A DNA stretch of 64,000 nucleotides from Desulfoluna spongiiphila (GTDB lineage Bacteria; Desulfobacterota; Desulfobacteria; Desulfobacterales; Desulfolunaceae). Position numbers and translations under genes: made by a program. The notes beneath the pieces are model-generated. The model saw only the letters and a program-made list of their open reading frames with translations, had not been told where the DNA came from and searched no databases. Shown here in pieces: positions 36,587 through 46,561 of this stretch (position 1 is its first letter; each line of letters opens with the position of its first letter). The DNA is taken from positions 124,001-188,000 of the forward strand of contig NZ_FMUX01000006.1 in the NCBI RefSeq assembly GCF_900101345.1, written 5' to 3'.

Positions 36587-38152
36587 TTACCTGGGCATGT
36601 AGTTGGCTGCCAGTTTCCCGTACGCCTCAATCTGTTCGTCGATCCATGCCTGGTCCTTGCCCAGCTCCTTTGCCATGATGGCGGCGACCCTGGGAGCTGC
36701 CTCCACGCTGGCGGTGGCCCCCAGCAGAAGGGACCGGGTGCGCCTTGAGAGGACGTCGGCCACGGTGCAGGCCCACTCGTTCCGAGCGGCCCATGCCACT
36801 TCCAGGCCGGTGTAGGGCAGGGAGGGGTGCAGGGGCTCTGCCAGCTCGGGGGACTCCTGGGCCAGCTCTTTGATTTCGCCTGCGTAGCTGCCGTAGACGT
36901 GGAAGGGGTCGCTTAAGTCGGCGCCCACGCACCACCCGTGGAGCTTGAGGTCCCGGGTCTGGGAGTCGCGGTGGGGAAGCCCGCCGATCTGGGCGGCCCG
37001 GTCGATGGTGTCTTCACCCATTTTGCGGTAGGTGGTCCATTTGCCCCCGGCGATGGTGACCAGGCCGTTGGGGGAGATGGTGAGGTGGTGGTCCCGTGAA
37101 AGGGACGAGGTCTTACCGTCGCTGTCGTCCCCTGAAATCAGGGGGCGGATGCCGGTGAAGACGCTCAGGACATCTCCCCTTGAGGGGACCCTGGAGAGGT
37201 AGCGGCCCGCGTGGCTGAGGAGGAAATCGATCTCTTCGGCAAGGGGGGTGGGCTCCATAACCGGGTCTTTGATGGGGGTGTCTGTGGTGCCCACGATGAC
37301 GCGGTCGTGCCAGGGCACCATGAAGATCACGCGGCCGTCGTCGGTGTGGGGGACCATGACGGCGGTGTCCCCGGGGGCAAAGGATTTGTCCAGGATCAGG
37401 TGCACGCCCTGGCTCGGAGCGATGAGTTTATTGGTGTTTTCGTTGTCCATGGCGCGGATGTTGTCCACGAAGATGCCGGCGGCGTTGACCACGGATTTTG
37501 CTTTTAAGGTGTACTCGGTGCCGGTGAGGCGATCCCTGGCGGTGACCCCTTCCACCACGCCGCCTTTTTTCTTCAGGAGGCCTGTGACTTCCATGTGGTT
37601 GACGGGGAACTGGCCGAGGCTCTCCATGGTACGAGCCAGGGTCACGGCAAGGCGTGCGTCGTCAAACTGGCCGTCGTGGTAGACCACGCCCCCTTTGAGC
37701 CCGTCGGTTTTCAGGGTGGGGATGCGCGTTAAGGTCTCTTCCTTGGAGAGGAGCTTGGAGGGGCCGAAGCCCAGTTTGCCTGCAAGCATGTCGTAGAGTT
37801 TCAGGCCGATGCCGTAGAAGGGGCGCTCCCACCACCTGTAGTCGGGCACGATAAAGGCCTGGTTGTAAACAAGGTGGGGGGCGTTTTTCAGCATGATGCC
37901 GCGCTCTTTCAGGGCGTCCATGACCAGGGCGATGTTGCCCTGCTGCAGGTAGCGTACCCCGCCGTGGACCAGCTTGGTGCTGCGGCTGGAGGTGGCTTCT
38001 GCAAAGTCACCCTGTTCCAGAACCAGGGTGCTGTACCCTCGGGAGGCTGCGTCCACGCCAGCCCCAAGGCCCGTGGCTCCCCCGCCGATGATGATGACGT
38101 CCCAGACCCGTGAGGGGTCCTCCAGTTGCCGAATCATTTGTTCACGTTTCAT
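36587..38152 (-). CDS. glpD: Aerobic-type FAD-dependent glycerol-3-phosphate dehydrogenase
   Basis: Oxidises sn-glycerol 3-phosphate to dihydroxyacetone phosphate at the inner membrane, passing electrons to quinone. The protein is 521 aa. It has the FAD-binding start WDVIIIGGGATGLGAGVDAA, the second signature STKLVHGGVRYLQQGN, and the late FAD motif TIAGGKWTTYRKMGEDTID. It is the GlpD type rather than the GlpABC complex usual in anaerobes. It sits between pgk and pyk in the gap-led unit, 224 bases after pgk, with no operator of the glp type in that gap. Confidence 0.95.
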   Translation of the reverse strand: MKREQMIRQLEDPSRVWDVIIIGGGATGLGAGVDAASRGYSTLVLEQGDFAEATSSRSTKLVHGGVRYLQQGNIALVMDALKERGIMLKNAPHLVYNQAFIVPDYRWWERPFYGIGLKLYDMLAGKLGFGPSKLLSKEETLTRIPTLKTDGLKGGVVYHDGQFDDARLAVTLARTMESLGQFPVNHMEVTGLLKKKGGVVEGVTARDRLTGTEYTLKAKSVVNAAGIFVDNIRAMDNENTNKLIAPSQGVHLILDKSFAPGDTAVMVPHTDDGRVIFMVPWHDRVIVGTTDTPIKDPVMEPTPLAEEIDFLLSHAGRYLSRVPSRGDVLSVFTGIRPLISGDDSDGKTSSLSRDHHLTISPNGLVTIAGGKWTTYRKMGEDTIDRAAQIGGLPHRDSQTRDLKLHGWCVGADLSDPFHVYGSYAGEIKELAQESPELAEPLHPSLPYTGLEVAWAARNEWACTVADVLSRRTRSLLLGATASVEAAPRVAAIMAKELGKDQAWIDEQIEAYGKLAANYMPR

Positions 38153-38376
38153 GACATACTCCTGGTGTGCATATGCTCGGCACCCTCGCCTGTTCCGCCG
38201 CAGCGGGTTTTATAAGGCGTATGGCTGCACGCAGGTGCCCGCCGGGTGGACGGCGCGGGTGCGTTGCATGTGCGTTCACGGGACTGCGCCCGCGGATAAC
38301 GGATTTCGTGTTTCATCCTTATTCAGGCCATCTGACAGGGTGAAACGCTGTGATCATGTGTCGTTGCCGTATTTAT

Positions 38377-39579
38377 TCAAGCCGCCGGCGCGCCCAGGGC
38401 TTCCACCCCGGGGAGTTTTTTGCCTTCCAGGAACTCCAGGGAGGCGCCGCCCCCGGTGGAGACGTGGGAGACCTTGTCGGCCAGGCCCGCTTTTTCAATG
38501 GCCGCCGCGGAGTCGCCTCCGCCGACGATGGTGGTGCCGCCGTTTTCTGTGGCGGTGACCAGGGCCTCTGCCACGGCAAAGGTGCCCTTGGCCGACGCTT
38601 CGATTTCAAAGACGCCCATGGGGCCGTTCCACACCACGGTTTTGGAGGCGGCGATGGCCTCGGAAAAGGCCTTCACGGATTTCGGCCCGATGTCCACGGC
38701 CATCTGGCCGGCGACGATGGCGTCCTCTCCGACAAAGGCGCAGTCGCCCAATGTCCGGTTGTCAAAGTCCAGGCGGTCCGTGACGAGGTAGTCGCTGGGG
38801 AGAAGGATCTTTCCCTTGCACAGCTCAAGGAGCTCCTTGGCCAAGGGGAGCTTTTCCTCTTCGCACAGGGAGTTTCCGATCTCTCGACCCGTGGCCTTGA
38901 GGAAGGTGCAGGCCATGCCGCCGCCGATGATCAGGGTGTCTACCTTGGGCAGCAGGGCCTTGATGACATCGATTTTACCGGAGATCTTGGCCCCGCCGAT
39001 GATGGCGGTGAAGGGGCGCTTCGGCTCAGAGAGGGCGCTGCCCAGAAAATCGAGCTCCTTTTTAATAAGGTAGCCGCAGGCGCAGGTGCCCATGTGCCGG
39101 GTGATCCCCTCGGTGGAGGCGTGGGCGCGGTGGGCGGTGCCGAAGGCGTCGTTGACGTAGAGGTCGGCCAGGGCTGCCAGCTCGGCTGCAAAGGCATCGT
39201 CGTTGTCGGTCTCGGCCTTGTGGAATCGCAGGTTTTCAAGGAGAAGCACGTCGCCGTTCGCAAGGGCGTTTACCGCCCCTTGAGCTTTGGGGCCGATGCA
39301 CTCTTCGGCAAAGGCCACGGGTTTTCCGAGGAGCTCGGAGAGACGCGCTGCCACCGGTGCAAGGCTCATGGCCTCTACGCGCTGGCCCTTGGGACGGCCC
39401 AGGTGACTCATGAGGACCACTTTGGCCCCGCTGTCCGCAAGGCGGGTGATGGTGGGCAGGGCGGCCCGGAGTCTCTTGTCGTTTTCCACGGCGCCGCCTT
39501 TGACGGGCACGTTGAAGTCCACCCGCACAATCACCGTTTTTCCCTTGCAGTCGATCTCTTCAATAAAAAGCTTGTTCAT
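38377..39579 (-). CDS. pgk: Phosphoglycerate kinase
   Basis: Transfers phosphate from 1,3-bisphosphoglycerate to ADP. The protein is 400 aa, standard. The N-terminal signature is [26 protein letters not shown] and the hinge region are intact, and the nucleotide site has [16 protein letters not shown] and [14 protein letters not shown] with the terminal loop [14 protein letters not shown]. It is the second gene of the gap-led unit. A type 2 repeat copy occupies the gap to gap, leaving only 14 bases between the repeat and the pgk start codon. Confidence 0.96.
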   Translation of the reverse strand: MNKLFIEEIDCKGKTVIVRVDFNVPVKGGAVENDKRLRAALPTITRLADSGAKVVLMSHLGRPKGQRVEAMSLAPVAARLSELLGKPVAFAEECIGPKAQGAVNALANGDVLLLENLRFHKAETDNDDAFAAELAALADLYVNDAFGTAHRAHASTEGITRHMGTCACGYLIKKELDFLGSALSEPKRPFTAIIGGAKISGKIDVIKALLPKVDTLIIGGGMACTFLKATGREIGNSLCEEEKLPLAKELLELCKGKILLPSDYLVTDRLDFDNRTLGDCAFVGEDAIVAGQMAVDIGPKSVKAFSEAIAASKTVVWNGPMGVFEIEASAKGTFAVAEALVTATENGGTTIVGGGDSAAAIEKAGLADKVSHVSTGGGASLEFLEGKKLPGVEALGAPAA

Positions 39580-39593
39580 GTTTCCTGCCTTAA

Positions 39594-39814
39594 GCTTCCG
39601 GCGGATCGCTTTTCTTGGAAAAGCGCCGCAAAAACTTTTCGGTTGAATCCCCTGTTGCCGGCTGCACCGAAAAAAGGGGACGCTTTCTCGTTAAGTCAAA
39701 AGAGTCGGTGAGCCAATGCCTTCGAATGCATCGAGGCTGCCCCCAGGGCCCGGGTGTCACACCCTGGCCCCAAAAAAGGGCATGCCTTTGGCCTCCGGCA
39801 GGGTCGCCGGAAGC
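39594..39814 (-). repeat. Modular intergenic repeat, type 2, in the gap-pgk space
   Basis: Starts GCTTCCGGCGGATCGCTTTT with the type 2 hairpin GCTTTTCTTGGAAAAGC, then a CCCCT/AGGGG hairpin with a long loop, then a truncated right end CTCCGGCAGGGTCGCCGGAAGC. The end bases differ from other copies at both termini in a matching way (GCTTCCGG / CCGGAAGC), which keeps the terminal pairing. Confidence 0.78.
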
Positions 39815-39823
39815 ACTCTTTTG

Positions 39824-40948
<1,125 letters not shown>

Positions 40949-40995
40949 TCAACGCACTTAATCAATAGGCTATGCACGCTATGAAAAGCAAGAAG

Positions 40996-41015
40996 AATTT
41001 TCACTATCGAACATA
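40996..41015 (-). promoter_or_regulatory. GlpR-like operator upstream of gap, site 2
   Basis: AATTTTCACTATCGAACATA, with ATTTTC-N6-GAACAT; read on the minus strand it begins TATGTTCGATAGTGAAAA, close to the E. coli consensus. It is centred 71 bases from site 1. Confidence 0.62.
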
Positions 41016-41016
41016 A

Positions 41017-41036
41017 AAAGTTCGAGTCTGAAGATT
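41017..41036 (-). promoter_or_regulatory. GlpR-like operator upstream of gap, site 3
   Basis: AAAGTTCGAGTCTGAAGATT, with AAGTTC-N6-GAAGAT, is a weaker match. It is centred 21 bases (two helical turns) from site 2, as in tandem repressor binding. Confidence 0.5.
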
Positions 41037-41059
41037 TTTAGGGGGTTTTGGGGGGCGAC

Positions 41060-41079
41060 GGGATTCTAAAGTGAACATT
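41060..41079 (-). promoter_or_regulatory. GlpR-like operator upstream of gap, site 4
   Basis: GGGATTCTAAAGTGAACATT, with GGATTC-N6-GAACAT; one half-site is good and one weak. It is centred 43 bases (about four turns) from site 3. Confidence 0.45.
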
Positions 41080-41126
41080 TTTGGTCTGACCAGGGGGGCC
41101 TGGTGCCCGGTGCCGCGGGGTGGCTG

Positions 41127-41583
41127 TTAAGGGGTTTTGTTTTCTGGGTCATTCATGGCAAGGGGGGCTGTTCCCGGTCCATGCTCCATGGCGTCTCGCA
41201 CGGCATGGGCCAGTTGGTCTCGGGCCAGGGGTTTGAGGAGGTAGCTCTGGATCCCGATTTTTTTTGCCAGGGCCTCGTCGATCTGGTCGCTGTAGCCTGT
41301 CAGCAGGATAATGGGGATGCCCGGACGGATGGCCAGGATGTTTTCCGAGAGCTGGGCACCGTTTAAGTTGGGCATGTTCATGTCCGTGATGACCAGGTGG
41401 AATCCATCGGGGTTTGCCTGAAAGAGGGCCAGGGCCTCGTCTCCGGCCTGGCTTTGTGTGACACGGTACCCAAGGCCTTGAAGGGCCGTGACCGTTGCGG
41501 TGAGGATGGCCTCCTCATCATCCACCAGGAGAATATGTTCTCCTCCCGTGGGCAGGGTGTGCTGGGCCGGGGCGTCCAAAGCC
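41127..41583 (-). pseudogene. Receiver domain separated from the hybrid kinase by a frameshift
   Basis: This frame encodes a CheY-like receiver (HILLVDDEEAILTATVTAL; phosphorylated Asp in LVITDMNMPNL; Thr/Ser in IILLTGYS; Lys in SYLLKPLARD). It has no good start codon or ribosome site of its own. Its linker PPALDAPAQHTLPTGGE continues naturally from the kinase C-terminus if one base is removed from the C8 run (41584-41591 on the plus strand as G8). It is therefore best read as the C-terminal domain of the same protein. It might still be made by ribosomal or polymerase slippage. Confidence 0.75.
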
Positions 41584-43863
41584 GGGGGGGGCGGCATCCA
41601 CCGTGGGCAGGTAGATGGCAAAACGGGTCCCCTGGCCCACGACGCTCTCCACCTCAATGGTTCCTTTCAGGGCCTTGACGATGCCGTGGACCACGGAGAG
41701 CCCCATGCCGGTGCCTTCCCCCGGCTCTTTGGTGGTGAAGAAGGGCTCGAAGATACGCTGCCGGGTTTCCGGGGCAAGGCCGCAGCCCTGGTCTGTGATG
41801 GTGAAACACTGGTACTCCCCGGCTTTGAGATCCGGGTGGCGGCTCATGACCTCGGCGGGGAGGGGCCCTTCGGTGAGGGAGACGGCAATGCACCGACCCT
41901 GCTGCCTCATGGCGTGTGCCGCGTTGGCACCCAGGTTCATCACCATCTGGTGAATCTGGGTGGGGTCGGCCATGACGGGCTTTTGGGCCCCTTCGTCTAG
42001 GGTGAAGTCGATGGTGATGGTGCTGGGGATGGTGGCCCGGAGCAGCTTGACCGCATCGCCGATGACGGGCCCTAAAAACACAGGGGTCAGGGTCTGGTCC
42101 GCCTGTCGGCTGAAGTTCAGGATCTGTTTCACCAGGTCCCGGGCCCGGCGGGCTGCCTTGAGGATTTCACCCACGTACTGGTGCTCCAGGCTCTCTTTTT
42201 CGACCTCGTCCTGGAGGAGCTCGGAAAACCCGAGAATGGCGGCCAGGATGTTGTTGAAGTCGTGGGCGATGCCCCCGGCCAGGGTGCCGATGGCCTGGAG
42301 CTTCTGGGACTGGCGCAGCTCACTCTCAAGGGCCAGCCGGGACTCTTCCGCCTGCTTTTGGTCGGTGATGTCCTGGACGGTGCCGAAGGCCGAAAGGGGG
42401 GTGCCGTCTTCGTCCCGTGCAAGCAGGCCCTTGCCGATGACCCACCGGGCCGATCCGTCGGGGAGGGTGATCTGCTCTTCAAAGACCGTGCGCCCCTCAT
42501 GGAGGATGGATTTCAAGATACGGTCGATGAGTTCAAAGTGCTCGGAGGAGACGCTTTTTTTGAGGAAATCGCGGCTGATGGGGTCTGTGGCGGGCTCCAG
42601 GCCGAAGATGCGATAAAACTCCTGGGACCAGGTGGCAAGGCCGGTCTCCAGGTTGCACTCCCAGTGGCCGAGGTGGGCGATACGCTGGGCCTCTTCCAGG
42701 CGCGCCTCGCTCTCCATGAGGCGCTCTTCGGCCTTGATGCGCTGGGTGATGTCGATGCCCACCCCCATGACCCCCACCACCTGGCCCGTGAGGTCCTTGA
42801 GCTGGGACGTGACGCACCTGAGGCAGCGCACGTCGTCCTGGCATTTAAAGTAGAGTTCCATGTCGTTTTGCATGCCGTAGAGCAGGCTTTTCCTGGCCAT
42901 GATGCCGCAGAGTCCGTCTTCATCTTTCATCACTTCATCGACCCGGTAGTCCCCCACGAGGCCTTCGGCCGTGATGTCGGTCAGCGCTTCGGCCAGGGTG
43001 GCGGCCGCCCGGTTGATGTAGGTCATCTTGAGTTCGGTGTCGGCGGTCCACAGGACAATGGGGATGCCCCGCTTGATGGACTGCCCTTCGCCGATGACCC
43101 CGGAGAGCATGTGCCTCAAGCTTTCGGCCATCTGGCCCACCTCGTCTTCGGAGTGGTAGGTGATCTGCCGGTGGAGATCCCCCTTGGCGATGGCATCGGA
43201 GACCTCCACGATCTCCTGCACCGGAGAGGCCACCGACCGGGTCACCAGCCAGGTGAAGTAGAGGCCGGCGGTAAAGGCCAGGCCCAGGGCCCAGTACATG
43301 AGGATAAAGGCCTGGCGCCGTACCTTTCGGGTGTGGTTGAAAAAGAGTTCCGCTTCGTACTGGGTGGATTCGTTGAGCAGGGCCATGCTCTGGGAGATGA
43401 GTTCCATGTGGGCAGCGCATCGGCCCTTGGCGATCTCCGCCGCCCGCCAGGGTTCGCCGTCTTCCACCAGGGCGATGATCTCATCGCGGATGGGAAGCCA
43501 CTCCTTATAAAGGGCAAAGGCGTGGTCCACCATGGCGTGTTCACCCAAATAGAGGTGCTTGATGGCGTTGAAATCCCCTTCGATCTCCTCTTCCAGGGCC
43601 TGCATGGTGAGCACGGCCACCTGGAGCTCCTGGGGGATCCGGGAGAGGGCCACATCCTTCATGGCGTTGTGGAGGCGGATGATGTTGGAGTCCACCCGCT
43701 GGACCGTGTTGCTCACCTGAAAGGGGTGCCGATACATTTTCCGCGTGAGATCGGAGAGCTGGCCCATCTGGTGCAGGGCAACGGTACCCAGGCTGATCAT
43801 CAGGATCAGGATGGTGCCGAAGCCGATGCCGAGGCGATGCATGATTTTCAGGTCTTTGAACAT
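41518..43863 (-). CDS. Hybrid-type sensor histidine kinase (receiver out of frame)
   Basis: A 781-residue membrane kinase. The first span is near residues 12-32, then a four-helix-like periplasmic sensor, a second span near 190-212, and HAMP (TRSVASPVQEIVEVSDAIAK). Two PAS domains follow, the first with a CX5CX2C cluster (FKCQDDVRCLRC). Next are HisKA with the phospho-His in GIAHDFNNILAAILGFSELL and an HATPase domain (VMNLGANAAHA, DQGCGLAPE, GTGMGLSVVHGIVKA). The natural end at TRFAIYLPTVDAAPPG is followed by 18 unrelated residues caused by the C8 run; the receiver lies in the next frame. Signal unknown. Confidence 0.88.
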   Translation of the reverse strand: MFKDLKIMHRLGIGFGTILILMISLGTVALHQMGQLSDLTRKMYRHPFQVSNTVQRVDSNIIRLHNAMKDVALSRIPQELQVAVLTMQALEEEIEGDFNAIKHLYLGEHAMVDHAFALYKEWLPIRDEIIALVEDGEPWRAAEIAKGRCAAHMELISQSMALLNESTQYEAELFFNHTRKVRRQAFILMYWALGLAFTAGLYFTWLVTRSVASPVQEIVEVSDAIAKGDLHRQITYHSEDEVGQMAESLRHMLSGVIGEGQSIKRGIPIVLWTADTELKMTYINRAAATLAEALTDITAEGLVGDYRVDEVMKDEDGLCGIMARKSLLYGMQNDMELYFKCQDDVRCLRCVTSQLKDLTGQVVGVMGVGIDITQRIKAEERLMESEARLEEAQRIAHLGHWECNLETGLATWSQEFYRIFGLEPATDPISRDFLKKSVSSEHFELIDRILKSILHEGRTVFEEQITLPDGSARWVIGKGLLARDEDGTPLSAFGTVQDITDQKQAEESRLALESELRQSQKLQAIGTLAGGIAHDFNNILAAILGFSELLQDEVEKESLEHQYVGEILKAARRARDLVKQILNFSRQADQTLTPVFLGPVIGDAVKLLRATIPSTITIDFTLDEGAQKPVMADPTQIHQMVMNLGANAAHAMRQQGRCIAVSLTEGPLPAEVMSRHPDLKAGEYQCFTITDQGCGLAPETRQRIFEPFFTTKEPGEGTGMGLSVVHGIVKALKGTIEVESVVGQGTRFAIYLPTVDAAPPGFGRPGPAHPAHGRRTYSPGG

Positions 43864-44136
43864 AGGGTGCCTTGGGAAGCGTGCCGGGGGCCAGGAGCGT
43901 GGCGGTGTGCAGGGCCTTATGGCGGCCCGGTGCCTCGGGGGAGGCGGTGTATCAGACCATAGCGCAAGAAGCCGGATGAACAGGTGATCTGGTGGGGCTA
44001 ACCGGGAACTGTCGGAGGGCAGATCACATCACAAGGGGGTTGTGAGTTTTTATCCTACCACAGGGTGGCGGCGTGTTTCAATTTATCAATGCATTTCACG
44101 GGGTTTTCCAAGGAATCGCAGCCATGGCGCATACGA
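43864..44136. other. Intergenic region between mscS and the kinase gene
   Basis: About 270 bases with no coding frame of note, no copy of the dispersed repeat and no clear terminator. It should carry the kinase promoter on the minus strand. Confidence 0.5.
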
Positions 44137-46416
44137 TCAATGGGATTTCTCAGGGGCGGCTGTGTCATCCTCGGCCTTGTCGTCTTCTTTGACTTCATCC
44201 CGTGGGGCTGCGGCCCGGTGAAGCACGCGCTGGGGAAAGGGAATTTCGATGTTCTCTTTTCGAAAGGCGTCGTCAATGGCAAAGAGCAGCTCGCTACGGA
44301 CGGACATGCGGTAATCGATGTCCCGGATATGGCAGCGCAACTCAAAATCGAGGGCGCTGTCCCCAAAGCCCTTGAACAACACCCGGGGTTTGGGAACAAG
44401 GCGTCCGTTGGTGAGGACCATGGGATGGTCCTCGGCGATCTGCATCATCAGGTCGTGGACCTTTCGGGTGTCGGTGCCGTAGGCCACGCCCACATGGACC
44501 ATGACCCGGCCGAAGGGGTCTCCGAGCATCCAGTTGGTCACCTGGTTGGCGATGAGATCCGAGTTGGGCACCAGCACATCGGCCCGATCAAAGGTCTGGA
44601 TGTGGGTGAACCGGATGCTTACCCGTTTGACATATCCTTCGGTTTCTCCCACCACCACCCAGTCCCCGGGCCGGACGGGCCGCTCAAAAAGGAGGATGAG
44701 GCCTGAGACGAAGTTGTTGACGATATTCTGGAGGCCAAAGCCGATGCCCACGGAGAGGGCCCCTGCGATGATGGCCAGGTTCTTGAACTCCAGCCCGGCG
44801 ATGGACAGGGAGTAGAAGAGAGCAAAGCCGGTGAGTACGTACCCGGTGAGGGTGACGATGGATTGCTTTTCGCCCTTGTCGAAGTTGGTGTGGGTGAGCC
44901 ACTTCTCTCCCATCTGGTGCTTGAGCCACCGAGAGAGGTTGAGGATCAGGAAGAAGAGGAAGACGGCCAGGATGATCCTGACGGGGACGATGACGGTATT
45001 GCCCACACGGAACCCTTCAAGGAAGAAATTCCCCAGGGTGGTGGTCTGGAGGGCGGTTTTTCCCCAGATTTTGGTGACAAGCATCCCGTAGGCGAGAAAG
45101 ATAATCACGGTGAGGCCGCGGGTGATCAACTTGAGTCCCTTGATCTGTTCTTCAGGGGTGTAGCCCAGGGCATGCCGCAGTGTGCGGGCTGTCTGCTCCG
45201 CAGGGACCTGGGTCAAAAGATCCTGGATTTTGTGGACGCCCAGGATGATGGCCCAGGTCACCAGCCCGCCGGTGAGGGTGCCCAGCACCCCGACGGTGGC
45301 AAACCCCGCCAGGTGTCGGTACCCCAGCCAGTCGGCCACAGGGCCGAAGGCGAGGCAGAAGATCAGGGGAAAACGGATGCTTTTGAGCAGGGCGAGCCGG
45401 GGGTGGCGGGAGAGGGTCCAGAGGACGCGGACGGATGCCCCCAGCAGTGCGATCATCAGGACGCTTCGGGCCAGAATGGCCAGCACCTCGGGGACCCGGC
45501 TCTCAATGTCCGCAATGACAAGGGCTTCGGCCAGAAGGGCCACGGTGATAAGGACCCTCAAGGGAAAGGAGGCGGGAACGCCCAGGGTCTCCTTGCTGAA
45601 ATAGCGCTCCACAAGGGGGCTCAGGGCCAGGGCGATGGCCAGGGCCCCCACCGGGGCGGCCAGGGTGAGGATGCCACCGGCGTAAAACCCCGAAGCCGTG
45701 GAGGTGAGCAGGGCAATGGCGGGCAGGCGCCGGGTGAACATGAGGGCCGCCTTGTGCCGCTTCAGCTCGGGGTCCTCCGCCGACCAGCTCTTGATGCGCC
45801 TGTCCAGGGTGAGGATAAGGGGCAGCAGCAGGAGCAGGGGAAAAAAACCGGCCAGCAGCATGAGGTTGGTGTCCGGATGGGTGGTGGTTTTGAACTCGTA
45901 GAGTTTCTGGGGGGAGGCGATGAGGGCGGGAAGGGCCGTAATCGCCTTCCACACCGGCTGCTGCCGGTCGAGAAGGGCGCTGGTGAAGTTCTTCTGTCGC
46001 CAGGTGATGATCTGTTTTTGGAGCTCGCGAGCGCTCAGGTTGAGGAGCCGGCAGATGGCCAGCCGCTGCTCCAGGTTTTTCCGGTCGGCCTCCAGGGTGC
46101 TTCGGCGCCTTGCCAGTTCGGAATCATCGGAGGCAACGGGGTCCCCCAGGACCGCAGCCTTTATCTCCACCTGGGACAGCTCTTTTTCCGTGTCTTCCAC
46201 ACATTTGGAGGCGCTTTCCATGAGGGTCTGGAGGGTGGCCAGGCGCTTGTTGATCACCTCCGGAGGGGGCGGGGAAAGGCCCCAGCCGCCCACTTCCACG
46301 CGGATGGCGTTGAGGCGGATCTCATCGACCATGTACCACGCCTTATCCTCGGCCCCGCAAAGGGTGGGGAGTATGAGAAGCAGCAGAGCAGAGAGTATGA
46401 GGACACATCGTTTCAT
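44137..46416 (-). CDS. Large MscS-family mechanosensitive channel
   Basis: A 759-residue inner-membrane channel of the MscK/YbdG size class. A Sec signal (residues 1-22, cut after LCGA) leads into a periplasmic coiled-coil-like region. About ten or eleven membrane helices follow, then the MscS core: pore helix GALSVGIGFGLQNIVNNFVSG, beta domain LLFERPVRPGDWVVVG and the cytosolic alpha-beta domain. It would release solutes on osmotic downshock. ATG 46416 was chosen for the signal peptide. The DUF3482 GTPase gene lies upstream on the same strand. Confidence 0.9.
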   Translation of the reverse strand: MKRCVLILSALLLLILPTLCGAEDKAWYMVDEIRLNAIRVEVGGWGLSPPPPEVINKRLATLQTLMESASKCVEDTEKELSQVEIKAAVLGDPVASDDSELARRRSTLEADRKNLEQRLAICRLLNLSARELQKQIITWRQKNFTSALLDRQQPVWKAITALPALIASPQKLYEFKTTTHPDTNLMLLAGFFPLLLLLPLILTLDRRIKSWSAEDPELKRHKAALMFTRRLPAIALLTSTASGFYAGGILTLAAPVGALAIALALSPLVERYFSKETLGVPASFPLRVLITVALLAEALVIADIESRVPEVLAILARSVLMIALLGASVRVLWTLSRHPRLALLKSIRFPLIFCLAFGPVADWLGYRHLAGFATVGVLGTLTGGLVTWAIILGVHKIQDLLTQVPAEQTARTLRHALGYTPEEQIKGLKLITRGLTVIIFLAYGMLVTKIWGKTALQTTTLGNFFLEGFRVGNTVIVPVRIILAVFLFFLILNLSRWLKHQMGEKWLTHTNFDKGEKQSIVTLTGYVLTGFALFYSLSIAGLEFKNLAIIAGALSVGIGFGLQNIVNNFVSGLILLFERPVRPGDWVVVGETEGYVKRVSIRFTHIQTFDRADVLVPNSDLIANQVTNWMLGDPFGRVMVHVGVAYGTDTRKVHDLMMQIAEDHPMVLTNGRLVPKPRVLFKGFGDSALDFELRCHIRDIDYRMSVRSELLFAIDDAFRKENIEIPFPQRVLHRAAAPRDEVKEDDKAEDDTAAPEKSH

Positions 46417-46561
46417 GGCAACCTTGCGTGTGGAAAAAAGAGACCGTCTAATAAAAATAAGGATCAATGGGTTTACTTTACCAGCACGGGGCTGGGGAGG
46501 CAATGGAGCAGGTGACAGGCCATCGCGGGGCATCACTGTGCACCCACGATTCACTGTTTAT

